Positions 7,927 to 18,978 are shown, counted from the first letter of the stretch. The stretch is DNA of 35,485 nt from Sorangium cellulosum (GCF_001589285.1 NZ_JEMA01000197.1:1-35485); one strand, 5' to 3'. Notes: generated from the sequence alone by a model not told the origin. Numbers and translations: made by a program.

Positions 7927-9720
7927 GCGCGCACCGGAGGACACAGGGGGGAAAAGCAGCACGTGACTGCGCGGAGCGTCAGGCGACGCGCGCTGGGCGC
8001 TGCTGCGGCGGGAGCGTTGTTCCTGGGCGCGCTCCCTGCCAGCGCACAGACCAGAACGTTCTACCTGGACCGGCTCTACATGGCCGGCGCTCCCGACGAC
8101 TCGATCGCGCTCTGGCGGCCGCAGGTGGCGCCGCAGACGCGCTTCTTCGGGCAGTTCGGGCTGGGCTTCGGCCTCAACCCCTTCCGGGTCGAGAACATGC
8201 TGAACGACGAGCGCTCCGCGGAGCGGTTCAGCAGGGAACACGGCGCGCCGGTGTCCTCGCAGTTCATCGGGTACCTCAACGGAGGCGTCGAGTTCCTCGA
8301 CCGCTTCAGCGTCCAGGTGGGGCTGCCGTTCATCGGATTCCAGACGAGCAACCAGACGAACGACTCGGACGTCGGCGGCGCGCAGGACGCGGCGAGCCCG
8401 TCCGCGGCCGCGATCATGGACATGCGGCTCGACGCGCGGGCCATCCTGTACCGCTCCGACGATCGCTCCTTCAAGCTGGGCGTCAACGCGGCGGCGTGGG
8501 TGCCGACGGGCAACGCATACTCGTTCTCCGGCGACAAGGGCACGAGCGCCCTGATCGGGCTCTCGGGCGAGATCGACCTCAAGTCGATGTTCTTCGTGCT
8601 CAACACCGGGGTGCAGTTCCGTCCGTTCACCTCGCTCAACGACTTCAACGTGTCGAACGAGTGGCGCTGGGGGGTCGGCGGCTTCGTGCCGCTGCGGAAC
8701 GGGACGATGCGGCTCGGCGCGCAGATCTTCGGGTCGACCGGCCTCGGCCGCAGCACGACGTTCACCGGCGACAACACCCCGCTCGAGTGGATGGCCGAGG
8801 GGCGGGTCGCCCTCGACGAGAAGAAGAAGGGGTGGCTCGGGGTCGGCGGCGGGACGCGGCTCAGCGGCGGCTATGCGCCGGATTTCCGGCTGGTCGGCGT
8901 CATCGGCTACGCGTTCGGCATCTCGGACGTCGAGCCCATGTCGCCCGGCAGGCGCTTCCAGGCGCCCCCGCCGCGCTCCGCGGACACGGACAAGGACGGC
9001 TACCCGGACGACATCGACCTCTGCCCGACCGATCCCGAGGACGGCAAGATGCCGAACCCGAGCGACGGCTGCCCGGCGCTGCCCGATCGCGACGGCGACG
9101 GCATCCCCGACACCAGCGACAAGTGCCCGGATCAGCCCGAGGACTTCGACAAGATCAACGACGCCGACGGCTGCCCGGAGGACGACGCCGACGAGGACGG
9201 CATCGCGGACGCGAAGGACGCCTGCCCGAAGGAGCCGGGCGAGCCCAGCCCCGAGCCGGCGAAGAACGGCTGCCCGCAGTTCATCCGCCGCATCACGGGG
9301 TCGAGCGAGATCCAGATCCTGAAGCAGGTGCAGTTCGCGACCGGCAGCGCGAGGATCCTGCAGAACAGCTACGGCATCCTCGACGAGGTCGTCCGGCTGC
9401 TCAAGGTGAACCCGGAGATCTCGCTCGTCGCGATCGAGGGCCACACGGACAACCGCGGCCCCGACCAGCTCAACGAGAAGCTCTCGAACGACCGCGCCCA
9501 CTCGGTGAGGACGTACCTGATCGAGCGGGGCGGCATCGACCCGGCCCGCCTCACGGCGGCAGGCTTCGGGCCGAGGCGGCCGATCGACACCAATGACACC
9601 GAGGCCGGGCGCCAGAAGAACCGCCGCGTCGAGTTCCACATCCGGGAGAGCAACACCGGCGGCACCAAGGCGGGCGGCGACAACGGCGGCGGCAGCAGTG
9701 GCGGTACGGTCACGCCGTAG
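7924..9720 (+). CDS. OmpA-family outer-membrane protein with thrombospondin type 3 repeats
   Basis: This protein is 598 aa from the TTG at 7924, or 585 from the GTG at 7963. A signal peptide ends in ALPASAQ. Residues about 45-340 form an aromatic, amphipathic-strand-rich region that probably makes an outer-membrane beta barrel. Residues about 355-450 hold several Asp-rich thrombospondin-3 repeats (DTDKDGYPDDIDLCP, DRDGDGIPDTSDKCP, DADEDGIADAKDACP), which bind calcium in this family. The C-terminal OmpA/MotB domain (about 460-575) has the peptidoglycan-binding EGHTDNRGPDQLNEKLS and NRRVEFHI motifs. A Gly/Ser-rich tail ends the protein. It should tether the outer membrane to peptidoglycan. It is divergently transcribed from rpmH. 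Confidence 0.93.
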   Translation: MARTGGHRGEKQHVTARSVRRRALGAAAAGALFLGALPASAQTRTFYLDRLYMAGAPDDSIALWRPQVAPQTRFFGQFGLGFGLNPFRVENMLNDERSAERFSREHGAPVSSQFIGYLNGGVEFLDRFSVQVGLPFIGFQTSNQTNDSDVGGAQDAASPSAAAIMDMRLDARAILYRSDDRSFKLGVNAAAWVPTGNAYSFSGDKGTSALIGLSGEIDLKSMFFVLNTGVQFRPFTSLNDFNVSNEWRWGVGGFVPLRNGTMRLGAQIFGSTGLGRSTTFTGDNTPLEWMAEGRVALDEKKKGWLGVGGGTRLSGGYAPDFRLVGVIGYAFGISDVEPMSPGRRFQAPPPRSADTDKDGYPDDIDLCPTDPEDGKMPNPSDGCPALPDRDGDGIPDTSDKCPDQPEDFDKINDADGCPEDDADEDGIADAKDACPKEPGEPSPEPAKNGCPQFIRRITGSSEIQILKQVQFATGSARILQNSYGILDEVVRLLKVNPEISLVAIEGHTDNRGPDQLNEKLSNDRAHSVRTYLIERGGIDPARLTAAGFGPRRPIDTNDTEAGRQKNRRVEFHIRESNTGGTKAGGDNGGGSSGGTVTP

Positions 9721-9998
9721 GTGCCGGGGCGGGGCGGCGCGCGCGGGGGCTCTGCTGTTCGCGGTCCTCTCGTGCGCGTGCCGCCCCGAGCAGGGGGCGC
9801 CCTACCAGTGCGATTGCACCTTCGTCACGGACTTCGACGACGACGCGAGGCTCGATGTGGAGATCTGCGCGCCGAGCGAGGCCCGCGCCGAGGGCGTGGG
9901 GCGCGGGTGCGCTCAGACCCACGCGCCGGGCCCGGTGTCCGGGTGCTCGTGCAGGAGCATCCCGGGCCGCGGGCCGTGCGAGCTCCGCGCGTGCCGCG

Positions 9999-10018
<20 letters not shown>
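9698..10018 (+). CDS. Small cysteine-rich putative lipoprotein
   Basis: From the GTG at 9698 a 106-aa protein reads [20 protein letters not shown], then FAVLSCAC, which is a basic n-region, hydrophobic core and lipobox. The mature part is Cys-rich ([30 protein letters not shown]) with paired cysteines suited to disulfides, as expected for an exported protein. The start lies 23 bases inside the end of the OmpA gene in another frame, so it is probably co-translated. Its end overlaps the convergent YyaL-type gene by 20 bases. I do not recognise the family. The lipobox and cysteine spacing argue that it is real; no strong ribosome site is visible. Confidence 0.55.
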
Positions 10019-12158
<2,140 letters not shown>

Positions 12159-12220
12159 GGCGCCCACCTAGCGCCGGGCGGAGGGGACCGCCAGCGGTGG
12201 CCTGGACGGCGCCGGGGCGC

Positions 12221-13540
12221 CTACGCCCGCTCCAGCACGAGCGCGCAGTTGTGCCCGCCGAAGCCCGCCGAGCACTTCACCGCGTACCGCACGTCGACCC
12301 CGCGCCGCTCCCGCACGACGTCCAGGGCGCAGCCCGGATCGAGCTCATCCACGTTGATCGACGGGTGCAGGAGCTGATCGCGGAGAGAGCACACGACGGC
12401 GATCGTCTCCACGGCGCCGGCGCCGCCGAGCAGGTGCCCCATCATCGACTTGGTCGCCGAGATCGGGATGCGCGCGAGGCGATCGCCGAACACGCGCCGC
12501 AGCGCGAGCACCTCCGCGGCGTCGCCCTGCGGCGTCGAGGTCGCGTGCGGGTTGATGTAGCCGATCGCCTCCGGCGCGGCGCCCGCACGCGCGAGGGCGC
12601 GCTCCAGCGCGAGCGCGAGCCCGAGCCCGCCGGAGTGCGGACGCGTGAGGTGCTCCGCGTCCGTGGTCATCCCGAAGCCGGCCAGGTACGCGAGCGGCCT
12701 CGCGCCGCGCGCCAGCGCGTGCTGCTCGTCCTCGAGCACGAGGGCGCCCGCGCCCTCGCCCATCACGAAGCCCTGGCGGCGCCGATCGAACGGGCGGCTC
12801 GCGCGCGTCGGATCGCCGTCGACAGCGCGGGCGAGCGCCTTCGCGTTGCCGAACCCCGCGACGGTGTTGAGCCGCGTCGCGGCCTCGGCGCCCCCGGCGA
12901 CCATCACGTCGGCCTCCCCCGCCTCGATCATGAGGGCCGAGGTCGCGATCGAGTGCGTGCCCGTCGCGCACGCGCTCGCGAGGTTGTACGACGGCCCCAT
13001 GAGCCCGTAGCGCATGGAGATGAGCGCCGCGGCGCCGTTCGGCATGACGCCCGGGATGAAGAAGGGCGACACGGCCCTCGGCCCGCGCGCCGCGCTGCGG
13101 GCGACCTGCTCCTCGAAGATGTCGACGGAGCCCATCCCGGTGGACATCAGGCACCCGACGCGGGTGCGATCGAGGCCGCCCGCCGCCGGCGCCGCGTGGT
13201 CGGCCGGCGACGCCGCGCCGGCGCTCTCCGCCGCCTCGTCGTCCGGCGCGGGGGCGCGCTGGATCGGCGCGATGCCCGCCTCGCGCAGCGCCTCCACGGC
13301 CGCCGCCAGGCTGAGGTGGGTCACCCGGCCGTAGATGCTCGCTTCCTTGGGCGACAGGTACTGTCCGACGTCGAACCCCTTCACGCTGGCGGCGATGTCG
13401 CTGCGGAGCTTGTCGACGGGGAAGTCGCGGATGTAGTCCACGCCGGATTTGCCGGCGAGGAGGTTCTGCCATGTGGTGGCGGCGTCGTTGCCCAGCGGGC
13501 AGACGGCGCCGATCCCGGTCACGACGACGCGCCTTCGCAT
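12221..13540 (-). CDS. Beta-ketoacyl-ACP synthase, FabF-like, last gene of the lipid operon
   Basis: This 439-aa condensing enzyme begins [15 protein letters not shown]. The catalytic set is complete: nucleophile Cys191 in SACATGTHS, His332 in [11 protein letters not shown], Lys364 and His369 in SATKSMMGH, and the GFGGHN loop. It should condense an acyl group with malonyl-ACP. A 25-residue Ala/Asp/Pro-rich insert at about 98-122 makes it longer than housekeeping FabF (about 412 aa). The active-site context (threonine-rich NPHATSTP) is that of stand-alone KAS II enzymes rather than modular PKS. It lies 47 bases after the desaturase gene on the same strand, so I infer it works on the acyl chain made by this operon and is not the main fatty-acid synthase. 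Confidence 0.93.
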   Translation of the reverse strand: MRRRVVVTGIGAVCPLGNDAATTWQNLLAGKSGVDYIRDFPVDKLRSDIAASVKGFDVGQYLSPKEASIYGRVTHLSLAAAVEALREAGIAPIQRAPAPDDEAAESAGAASPADHAAPAAGGLDRTRVGCLMSTGMGSVDIFEEQVARSAARGPRAVSPFFIPGVMPNGAAALISMRYGLMGPSYNLASACATGTHSIATSALMIEAGEADVMVAGGAEAATRLNTVAGFGNAKALARAVDGDPTRASRPFDRRRQGFVMGEGAGALVLEDEQHALARGARPLAYLAGFGMTTDAEHLTRPHSGGLGLALALERALARAGAAPEAIGYINPHATSTPQGDAAEVLALRRVFGDRLARIPISATKSMMGHLLGGAGAVETIAVVCSLRDQLLHPSINVDELDPGCALDVVRERRGVDVRYAVKCSAGFGGHNCALVLERA

Positions 13541-13587
13541 CGGGGGGCTCGCTCTTGTGGGGGAAGGGGGGGGCAGGGGAGAGGGGC

Positions 13588-14463
13588 TCAGGCGGAGAGC
13601 GCCTGCGGAGCGTCGGTTACGTTGGGAGCGCCCGCGAGGCCCTCGATCGACGTGTCGCGGCGGCGCTCCCCGCTGCGGCGCAGGTCGATCGCGGCGCGCT
13701 GTGCGGCGAGCATCTCGTGCCGGCCCACCCCGAGGTACTTCAGGATCGGCATGTAGACCTTCTGGATGAACACGTTCCGGTCGATGCCGGCCTCGCGCAT
13801 CTTCAGGATGCGCGAGTCGTAATCGGGGACGATCCCGACGCCCGGCATCTCGAAGTTCGCGAACACGTGCGCCATGTCCGCGAGCGTCCCCTCCCGGTCC
13901 TCCTCGAGCAGCACCTTGATGACGCTCTGGTAGAAGCGGCAGTGGGCGATCTCGTCGCGGGCGATGTAGTCGTAGATCGTCCGCAGGCACTCGTCGTTCT
14001 CCGCCGCCGCCCGCTCCCGGTGCTTCACGTAGATGACGAACGTCGCCATCTCCTGCACGCAGCCGTAGAACGTCATCTGCCGCGGCGTGTGGAACGGGAG
14101 GTTCCACTGCTTCGCGAAGATCTGGTGCTGCAGGTCGGTGAGCTGCTCCTCGGTGCGCTTGCCGGAGCGGAGGAGATACTGCATCAGCGTGAGCGAGTGC
14201 TTCGACTCCTCGTAGGCCCAGTTCGCCTGGAACCACGCCTGGCCGAAGTAGCTCCGCACGAGGTTGATGCCGTTCGCCACGTAGTCGGGCAGGTACATCT
14301 CGACCGAGCAGAACGTCTCCGCGCAGAGCGCGAGCTCCTCGCTCGCCTCCTTGTTCGCGCGCTCCCAGGGGATGTCCTGGAAGAGGTTCCAGCGGCGCTC
14401 CCGCTCCGCCTTCTCGAAGAAGGCCATGTACTCCCGGAAGATCTTCTCCTCCAGCCCGCTCAT
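13588..14463 (-). CDS. Soluble acyl-ACP desaturase (di-iron, FA_desaturase_2 family)
   Basis: This 291-aa helical protein carries the ligands of soluble acyl-ACP desaturases: Glu55, the EExxH pair at E86-H89 (WAYEESKH), Glu138 (CVQEMA) and the second DExxH at E171-H174 ([12 protein letters not shown]). These bind two irons. The family inserts a cis double bond into acyl-ACP using O2 and reduced ferredoxin. It resembles mycobacterial DesA1/DesA2 and plant stearoyl-ACP desaturases more than membrane desaturases, and no membrane helices are seen. The ATG at 14463 overlaps the ACP stop (ATGA), which gives tight coupling to the carrier protein that should present its substrate. Chain length and position specificity cannot be read from sequence. 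Confidence 0.92.
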   Translation of the reverse strand: MSGLEEKIFREYMAFFEKAERERRWNLFQDIPWERANKEASEELALCAETFCSVEMYLPDYVANGINLVRSYFGQAWFQANWAYEESKHSLTLMQYLLRSGKRTEEQLTDLQHQIFAKQWNLPFHTPRQMTFYGCVQEMATFVIYVKHRERAAAENDECLRTIYDYIARDEIAHCRFYQSVIKVLLEEDREGTLADMAHVFANFEMPGVGIVPDYDSRILKMREAGIDRNVFIQKVYMPILKYLGVGRHEMLAAQRAAIDLRRSGERRRDTSIEGLAGAPNVTDAPQALSA

Positions 14464-14711
14464 GCGCCTGCCTCCAGCCGCTCCCCGACCTTCTTGCAGA
14501 GGTCGCCCACGGTGATGAGCTCGACCAGATCCTCGTCCGGAATCATGATCCCGAGCTCCGTCTCCATCTCTCCGACGATCTGCATCATCGAGAGCGAGTC
14601 GATGCCGAGCTCCGTGATCACCGACGCCGCGGTGACGTTGGGGAACTCGCGCTTGTCCACGCGGGCGGCAACCGTCTTGAACATCTCGAGCAGATTGGTC
14701 TTGTCCGTCAT
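14460..14711 (-). CDS. Dedicated acyl carrier protein
   Basis: This 83-aa acidic protein has a four-helix ACP fold. The phosphopantetheine attachment site is Ser39 in ELGIDSLSMMQIV, and recognition helix II follows it. It lies 3 bases after the methyltransferase stop and overlaps the desaturase start by 4 bases. Because it sits among an acyl-AMP ligase, a desaturase and a ketosynthase, it is probably a dedicated carrier and not the housekeeping AcpP, which normally sits with fabD/fabG/fabF. Confidence 0.95.
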   Translation of the reverse strand: MTDKTNLLEMFKTVAARVDKREFPNVTAASVITELGIDSLSMMQIVGEMETELGIMIPDEDLVELITVGDLCKKVGERLEAGA

Positions 14712-14714
14712 GGT

Positions 14715-15599
14715 TCAGTCGATCCTGCGAAGCTCGTATTGAGCGAGGGAGCTGTAGTGCTTGTCGAACGCGTTCACGCACGTCGAGAGGTAACGATCGT
14801 AGTCATCGAAGACCTTGTCCCCCCACGTCGACCGGATGGTCTTCTCGTTCAGCCTGAGCCGGCGGAGCCACTCCGCGGTGGTGCGCTGGTAGTGCTCCCG
14901 CCGGGTGTTCACCTGCATCACCTCCCAGTAGGGGTTCGCCGCCTGGATGATGTCCTCGAGCCGCGGGTTCAAGCCCCCGGGGAAGATCTCCTTGGTGACG
15001 AAATAGATGTCCTCGAGGTCCTTCCGCGTGCCGGCGGGGAGCCCGCCCCAGGGCGTCATCCGCGGCGTCCGGTTGCGGAGGATCGTCTGGAGGCCGAACC
15101 ATGCGCCCTTGTTCGTGAGCTCCCAGGCCTTCTTGAAGTAGGCCCGGTAGATGTCGATCGCCTTGCCCTGGCGCGCCTCCTCCGGCGAGCACAGGTGATC
15201 GATCATGCAGATCGAGATCAGGCTGTCGAACCGCTCGGCCGTCGTGAAGGTCCGGAAGTCGCCGCCGATCACCTCGACCCCCGGGATCTTGCGGGCGTTC
15301 ACCTCGGCGGCCTGCGCGGTGGACAGGGTGACGCCGACGGCGCGCTTCACGCCGCGCGAGGTGGCCACGTACTCGAGCGCCGCGCCCCAGCCGCAGCCGA
15401 TGTCGAGGACCTTCTTCTCGGGCGTCACCTTCGCGAAGTCCGACAGGATCCGGAGCTTGTTGAGCTGCGCGGCCTCGAGGGACTGCTCGGGGGACTCGTA
15501 GACGGCGCTCGTGTAGTTCATGCGCTCGTCGAGCCACAGCCTGAAGAACTCGTTCGAGACGTCGTAGCTGACCTCGACCTCGGCCTTACTGGATCCCAT
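14715..15599 (-). CDS. Cyclopropane-fatty-acid-synthase-like SAM methyltransferase with altered active site
   Basis: This 294-aa protein starts at the ATG at 15599, preceded by GAAGGAGTCATCG. It aligns by eye with the mycolic-acid cyclopropane synthases: YDVSNEFFRLWLDERMNYTS, SAM-binding VLDIGCGWG (64-72), EIFPGGLNP and the C-terminal REHYQRTTAEW. From memory of CmaA1, the bicarbonate pocket uses Cys35, Glu140, His167 and Tyr232. Here the matching positions appear to be Ser31, Asp134 (CMIDHL) and Gln171 (GLQTI), with the Tyr kept. The product may therefore be a methylated rather than a cyclopropanated chain. It overlaps the acyl-AMP ligase gene by 14 bases. It most likely acts on the unsaturated acyl-ACP of this operon. 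Confidence 0.88.
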   Translation of the reverse strand: MGSSKAEVEVSYDVSNEFFRLWLDERMNYTSAVYESPEQSLEAAQLNKLRILSDFAKVTPEKKVLDIGCGWGAALEYVATSRGVKRAVGVTLSTAQAAEVNARKIPGVEVIGGDFRTFTTAERFDSLISICMIDHLCSPEEARQGKAIDIYRAYFKKAWELTNKGAWFGLQTILRNRTPRMTPWGGLPAGTRKDLEDIYFVTKEIFPGGLNPRLEDIIQAANPYWEVMQVNTRREHYQRTTAEWLRRLRLNEKTIRSTWGDKVFDDYDRYLSTCVNAFDKHYSSLAQYELRRID

Positions 15600-17403
15600 C
15601 GATGACTCCTTCGACACGTGCCGGGGCGCCGCCCGCGCGTCCCCCTTCGGTTCGCGACGTCGATCCGCTCGCGCGGTCCGCGTCGACATGGGCAGAGGGC
15701 AGGACGCCCCCGTCGAGCTCCGAGGCGAGCTCGAGCTCGCCGGCCTCATGGCGCCGCTTCATCTCGCGGCGCCGCACCTTGCCGCTCGACGTCTTCGCCA
15801 GCGTCCCCCGCTTGATCAGCGCGACCTCGGAGAGCTGGACGCCGAGCTCTGCGCGCACGGCCTGGGTGATCGCCTGCGCGACGCCCGCGACGCTCCGCTT
15901 GACCTCGGCGACGACCACGGCCCGCTCGGCCCCCGAGGCCTCGATGCACGAGAACGCGACGCAGTGGCCGGCGCGCACGCCCTCCACGGAGGACGCGACG
16001 CGCTCGATGTCCTGGGGGAAGTAGTTCTTGCCGCCCAGGATGATGAGGTCCTTCGAGCGACCGCAGAGGTAGACCTCGCCGGCGACGGTATAGCCGAGAT
16101 CGCCCGTCCGCAGCCAGCCCCCGCCGAAGGCGGCCTCCGTCTGCTCCGGCTCGTTGAAGTACCCGGCCGCCACGCTCGGACCGCGCACCCAGATCTCGCC
16201 CACCTCGCGCTCGCCGAGCGGCGCCCCGTCGGGCCCCGCGATGATGAGCTCGTGGCAGGGGAGGGGGCGACCGCAGGACACGAGCTCCAGCGAGGCGCCG
16301 CCGTTCGCGGGCCGCGCCTTGCCGGCCTGCATCGCCCTGGCGTCCACGCGGTCGGTGGTGAGCGGGGCCTCGAGGTCGCTGAAGGTGATCGCCAGCGTGG
16401 CCTCGGCCATGCCGTACGAGGGCAGGATGCTCTGCGGGCGGAGCCCCCGCTTGCCGAAGCGGTCCAGGAACGCGCGCAGCACGTCGGCCTGGATCGGCTC
16501 CGCGCCGCACCCGAGCGCGCGCAGGCAGGAGAGGTCCCAGCTCCCCGCCTGCGTGTCGGTGACGGCGCGCGTCGCGAGCGCGAAGGCGAAGTTCGGGGCG
16601 AAGGTGATCGTGCCGCGGAACCTGTGGATCGCGTCGAGCCAGAGCGACGGGCGGCGGATGAACGCCGTCGTCGGCAGGAACATCACCGGCACGAGCGCGT
16701 AGAGCGGGGCGACGACGAAGCCGATGAGCCCCATGTCGTGGTAGAGGGGCAGCCAGCTCACGCCGCGATCTTCCGGGGTGGACCGCAGCCCGTCGAACAT
16801 GATCGCGTGGCTGTTCACCGACAGGTTGCGGTGGGTCACCATCACGCCCTTCGGCCGCGAGGTGCTCCCCGACGTGAACTGGAGGAACGCGAGATCGTCG
16901 AGCGACACCTGCCAGGGCTCCGGCGCGCCCGGGGCGTCGAAGCCATCGGTCTCGCGCAGGTCGCGCTCGACAACGATCTTCAACCCTTGCCCCCCGGCCG
17001 CCCCGCCGTGGCCGTTCGCGGCGAGGTACGCGTCGATCATCTCCTTGAGCTGCTCGTTCGTCACCAGCACGCGCGCGCCGGACGCCGCCAGGATGTGCTG
17101 CACCGTCTCGCTGTACGCCTCGAGCTTCGCCAGCGACTGCGGCGGATACATCGGGACGGCGACGATACCGGCCGTGAGCGCTCCGACGAAGGTGAGGACG
17201 AACTCGTCGGCCTCGGTCAGGATGAGCGCGACGCGGTCACCCTTGCGGAGCCCGAGCTTGCGGAGCGCGTGCGCCCTGCGCTGCGCCTCGAGCCAGAGCT
17301 CGGCGTAGCTGATCGATCGCTCCTCCCCCGAGCTGCGAACGAACGTGACCGCGCGATCGGCGTGCACCGCATTTTGCTGGAGGACTTCGACGAACGTTCG
17401 CAT
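15586..17403 (-). CDS. Fatty acyl-AMP ligase (FAAL, FadD32-like), first gene of the lipid operon
   Basis: This 605-aa adenylate-forming enzyme has the P-loop LQFTSGSTSRPKGVMVTH, the adenine-side SYGMAEATL, the hinge GDLGY and the catalytic Lys region KTSSGKVRRREM. FAAL-type markers are AVPMYPPQ, WLPLYHDMGLIG and the FAAL-specific insertion, with AFIRRPSLWLDAI and FAPNFAFALATR. FAALs activate free fatty acids as acyl-AMP and pass them to a carrier protein rather than to CoA; the ACP two genes downstream is the obvious acceptor. A Ser/Gly-rich C-terminal extension of about 40 residues follows the catalytic region. The start at 17403 gives the family N-terminus MRTFVEVLQQ; longer frames do not. 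Confidence 0.94.
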   Translation of the reverse strand: MRTFVEVLQQNAVHADRAVTFVRSSGEERSISYAELWLEAQRRAHALRKLGLRKGDRVALILTEADEFVLTFVGALTAGIVAVPMYPPQSLAKLEAYSETVQHILAASGARVLVTNEQLKEMIDAYLAANGHGGAAGGQGLKIVVERDLRETDGFDAPGAPEPWQVSLDDLAFLQFTSGSTSRPKGVMVTHRNLSVNSHAIMFDGLRSTPEDRGVSWLPLYHDMGLIGFVVAPLYALVPVMFLPTTAFIRRPSLWLDAIHRFRGTITFAPNFAFALATRAVTDTQAGSWDLSCLRALGCGAEPIQADVLRAFLDRFGKRGLRPQSILPSYGMAEATLAITFSDLEAPLTTDRVDARAMQAGKARPANGGASLELVSCGRPLPCHELIIAGPDGAPLGEREVGEIWVRGPSVAAGYFNEPEQTEAAFGGGWLRTGDLGYTVAGEVYLCGRSKDLIILGGKNYFPQDIERVASSVEGVRAGHCVAFSCIEASGAERAVVVAEVKRSVAGVAQAITQAVRAELGVQLSEVALIKRGTLAKTSSGKVRRREMKRRHEAGELELASELDGGVLPSAHVDADRASGSTSRTEGGRAGGAPARVEGVIDGIQ

Positions 17404-17478
17404 GTCTGTCGTCTCACGCTGACCGGACGTAAGGATCCGTCCTAGGGGACACCCCGGGCCGGAGTGAGCGCAGCCATA

Positions 17479-17494
17479 AGCGAAATTCGGGCCA
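17479..17494 (-). promoter_or_regulatory. Possible sigma-54 promoter of the lipid operon
   Basis: On the minus strand TGGCCCGAATTTCGCT matches the -24/-12 consensus TGGCACGN4TTGCW at 10 of 12 fixed positions with correct GG-N10-GC spacing. It lies about 75 bases before the acyl-AMP ligase start, inside a locally AT-richer stretch. No activator gene is nearby. Confidence 0.3.
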
Positions 17495-17810
17495 GGGCAA
17501 ACAGAAAACAATGAAGTCCAGCATTCGAGCCTGATTTCGCCGTCCGGGCTCGCCTTGACGCCGCGCGGCTCGCCCCGAGTGACGAAAAATCGTGCGCAGA
17601 GTGCGTCGAATACTCGTCACATGGCACCCTGGGCGCGAAGCGGGTTTCGCGTGCCTCGCGGGGCCTCCCCGGCGCCGTGGCGCCGCCTCTGGCCCGGGCG
17701 CTGTCGCGGGCGGGCTGGCACCGGCGCGACCGATTACCACGGCTGCCGGTGTGTTGCCTCGGGTTCTCCGCGGCGCCCTTCACGCCGCGCCGCGCGGCCC
17801 CCGGGCCCAC

Positions 17811-17843
17811 AAAACGCGAGAGGCGCCGGTCTCCCGGCGCCTC
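17811..17843 (-). terminator. Rho-independent terminator of the ABC/Gld-like operon
   Basis: A perfect 10-bp stem GAGGCGCCGG (17820-17829) / CCGGCGCCTC (17834-17843) with a 4-nt loop lies 25 bases after the DUF4340 stop. On the minus strand it is followed by TCGCGTTTT. The position and stem are convincing; the short T-run is displaced by five bases. Confidence 0.65.
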
Positions 17844-17868
17844 CCTACCTCATGCGCGATGTCGCGAG

Positions 17869-18951
17869 CTACTCCATACCGCCCATGTCCATGTGGCCTG
17901 CGGCCTCGTCTTCATGGGCGTCCTCGCCCTTCTTGTCGTCCTTCTTCTCGGTCTTCTCGAACTTCTTCGGCTCCGCGAGGGCCCAGTCCGCCGACCAGGA
18001 CGAGATCACGTAGATGGTGCCGTCTCCGCCCTCCTTCGTGGCGTAGCGGCTCTGCCCCTTCGCGGTCTTGCCGACGTTGATGGTGAAGTCGCCGGCGTTG
18101 TCCTTCAGCTTGATCTTGACGATGCCGCCGCTCGTGACCGGCGCGTCGAGCCCCGTGTCGGCGGCGGACTTGCCGTCGCCGAAGTCCTCCGCGCCGAGGC
18201 CCTGGAAGGCGCGGAGCATGTCCTTCACCTTGGCCTCGTCGAACTTCTCCCACTTCGCGGAGGCCGCGCCGATCTTGCCGGCCTTGTCGCGCGGCGCGAA
18301 CGTGCCGCTCCACTTGTCGTCGTTCTTCGAGAAGCTGAACAGCCCGTTCTTGTTCTCGACCGAGGCCTGGATCGCGTTGTCGTCCTCGAACTTGAGGATC
18401 GAGTTCTCGCGCCAGTTCTTCGCCTCGCGCGTGTAGAGGTAGCTCGAGTAGCCACCCGCGACGTACACGCCGTCCTTCCCCTCGACGCGCGCCATCTGCC
18501 CGCGCGAGCCGCTCTTGCCGAAGTAGATGTCGAGCGCCTTCTCGTCGCCCTTGTAGGCGACCACGTGGACGGCCTTGTCGTCCGTGAGCTCGTACTGGCC
18601 GTAGGTGGCGGTCGTCCGGTCGATCGCCTCCTTCAGCTTGAGCTCCTTCAGGTTGTCGAGGATGCTCCGCACGTTCGCCGTGTGCGCCTTGGCGCTCACG
18701 GGCTTCGTGACCTCCCACGTGTCGCCCTTCTTCTCGAGCGTCACGTCGGCCTTGTCGGCGTTCTTGATCGAGAGCTTCGTGATCTTCTCGACGTCGTCCT
18801 TCGACATCCCGATGCTCGGCAGGTCCGCCGTCGCGGCGGTCACCGAGTGCGCCTCGCGCTCCGCTCTCTCTCTCTTCTGCGTGAAGTACACGCCGACGCC
18901 GAGGAGCGCGAGGACGACGAACGCGATGTAGATTTTCTGCTCGGTCTTCAT
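17869..18951 (-). CDS. DUF4340 membrane-anchored protein of the Gld-like ABC operon
   Basis: This 360-aa protein has an N-terminal membrane helix (IYIAFVVLALLGVGVYF) and a long soluble domain of repeated beta modules (WEVTKPVSAKA, VYFGKSGSRGQMARVEG, WRENSILKFEDD) typical of DUF4340. That family is commonly encoded after GldG-like transporter genes. The tail is odd: a Lys/Glu/Asp-rich segment ends HEDEAAGHMDMGGME, with His, Met and acidic residues that could bind a metal. It is the last gene of the operon, 27 bases after the GldG-like gene. It probably sits outside the inner membrane as an accessory subunit; its biochemical function is unknown. Confidence 0.88.
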   Translation of the reverse strand: MKTEQKIYIAFVVLALLGVGVYFTQKRERAEREAHSVTAATADLPSIGMSKDDVEKITKLSIKNADKADVTLEKKGDTWEVTKPVSAKAHTANVRSILDNLKELKLKEAIDRTTATYGQYELTDDKAVHVVAYKGDEKALDIYFGKSGSRGQMARVEGKDGVYVAGGYSSYLYTREAKNWRENSILKFEDDNAIQASVENKNGLFSFSKNDDKWSGTFAPRDKAGKIGAASAKWEKFDEAKVKDMLRAFQGLGAEDFGDGKSAADTGLDAPVTSGGIVKIKLKDNAGDFTINVGKTAKGQSRYATKEGGDGTIYVISSWSADWALAEPKKFEKTEKKDDKKGEDAHEDEAAGHMDMGGME

Positions 18952-18978
18952 GGCTCTTTCACCCCACGGGGCTCTGGC

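Larger units (their letters stand above)
17404..17868 (-). other. Intergenic region between the Gld-like operon and the lipid operon
   Basis: These 465 bases contain a strong terminator at 17811-17843, a possible sigma-54 promoter at 17479-17494 and an AT-richer patch at about 17475-17535. Open frames across it are Arg/Pro-rich with no recognisable domain; I call none. Confidence 0.6.

Noticed and set aside
7852-9639. Long minus-strand open frames opposite the OmpA gene and similar long antisense frames elsewhere (for example 17677-21000 and 28882-32184 plus)
   Set aside because: They are Arg/Ala/Leu/Val-rich frames typical of the antisense strand in high-GC coding DNA, with no domains, and lie opposite well-supported genes.
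12221-14236. A 671-residue protein fused to the ketosynthase
   Set aside because: The upstream 230 residues are an off-frame shadow of the desaturase gene; the ketosynthase begins at 13540 with the family N-terminus.
17442-17810. Small minus-strand gene between the two operons
   Set aside because: The frame is Arg/Ala/Gly-rich, overlaps the promoter-like region and shows no motif or ribosome site.
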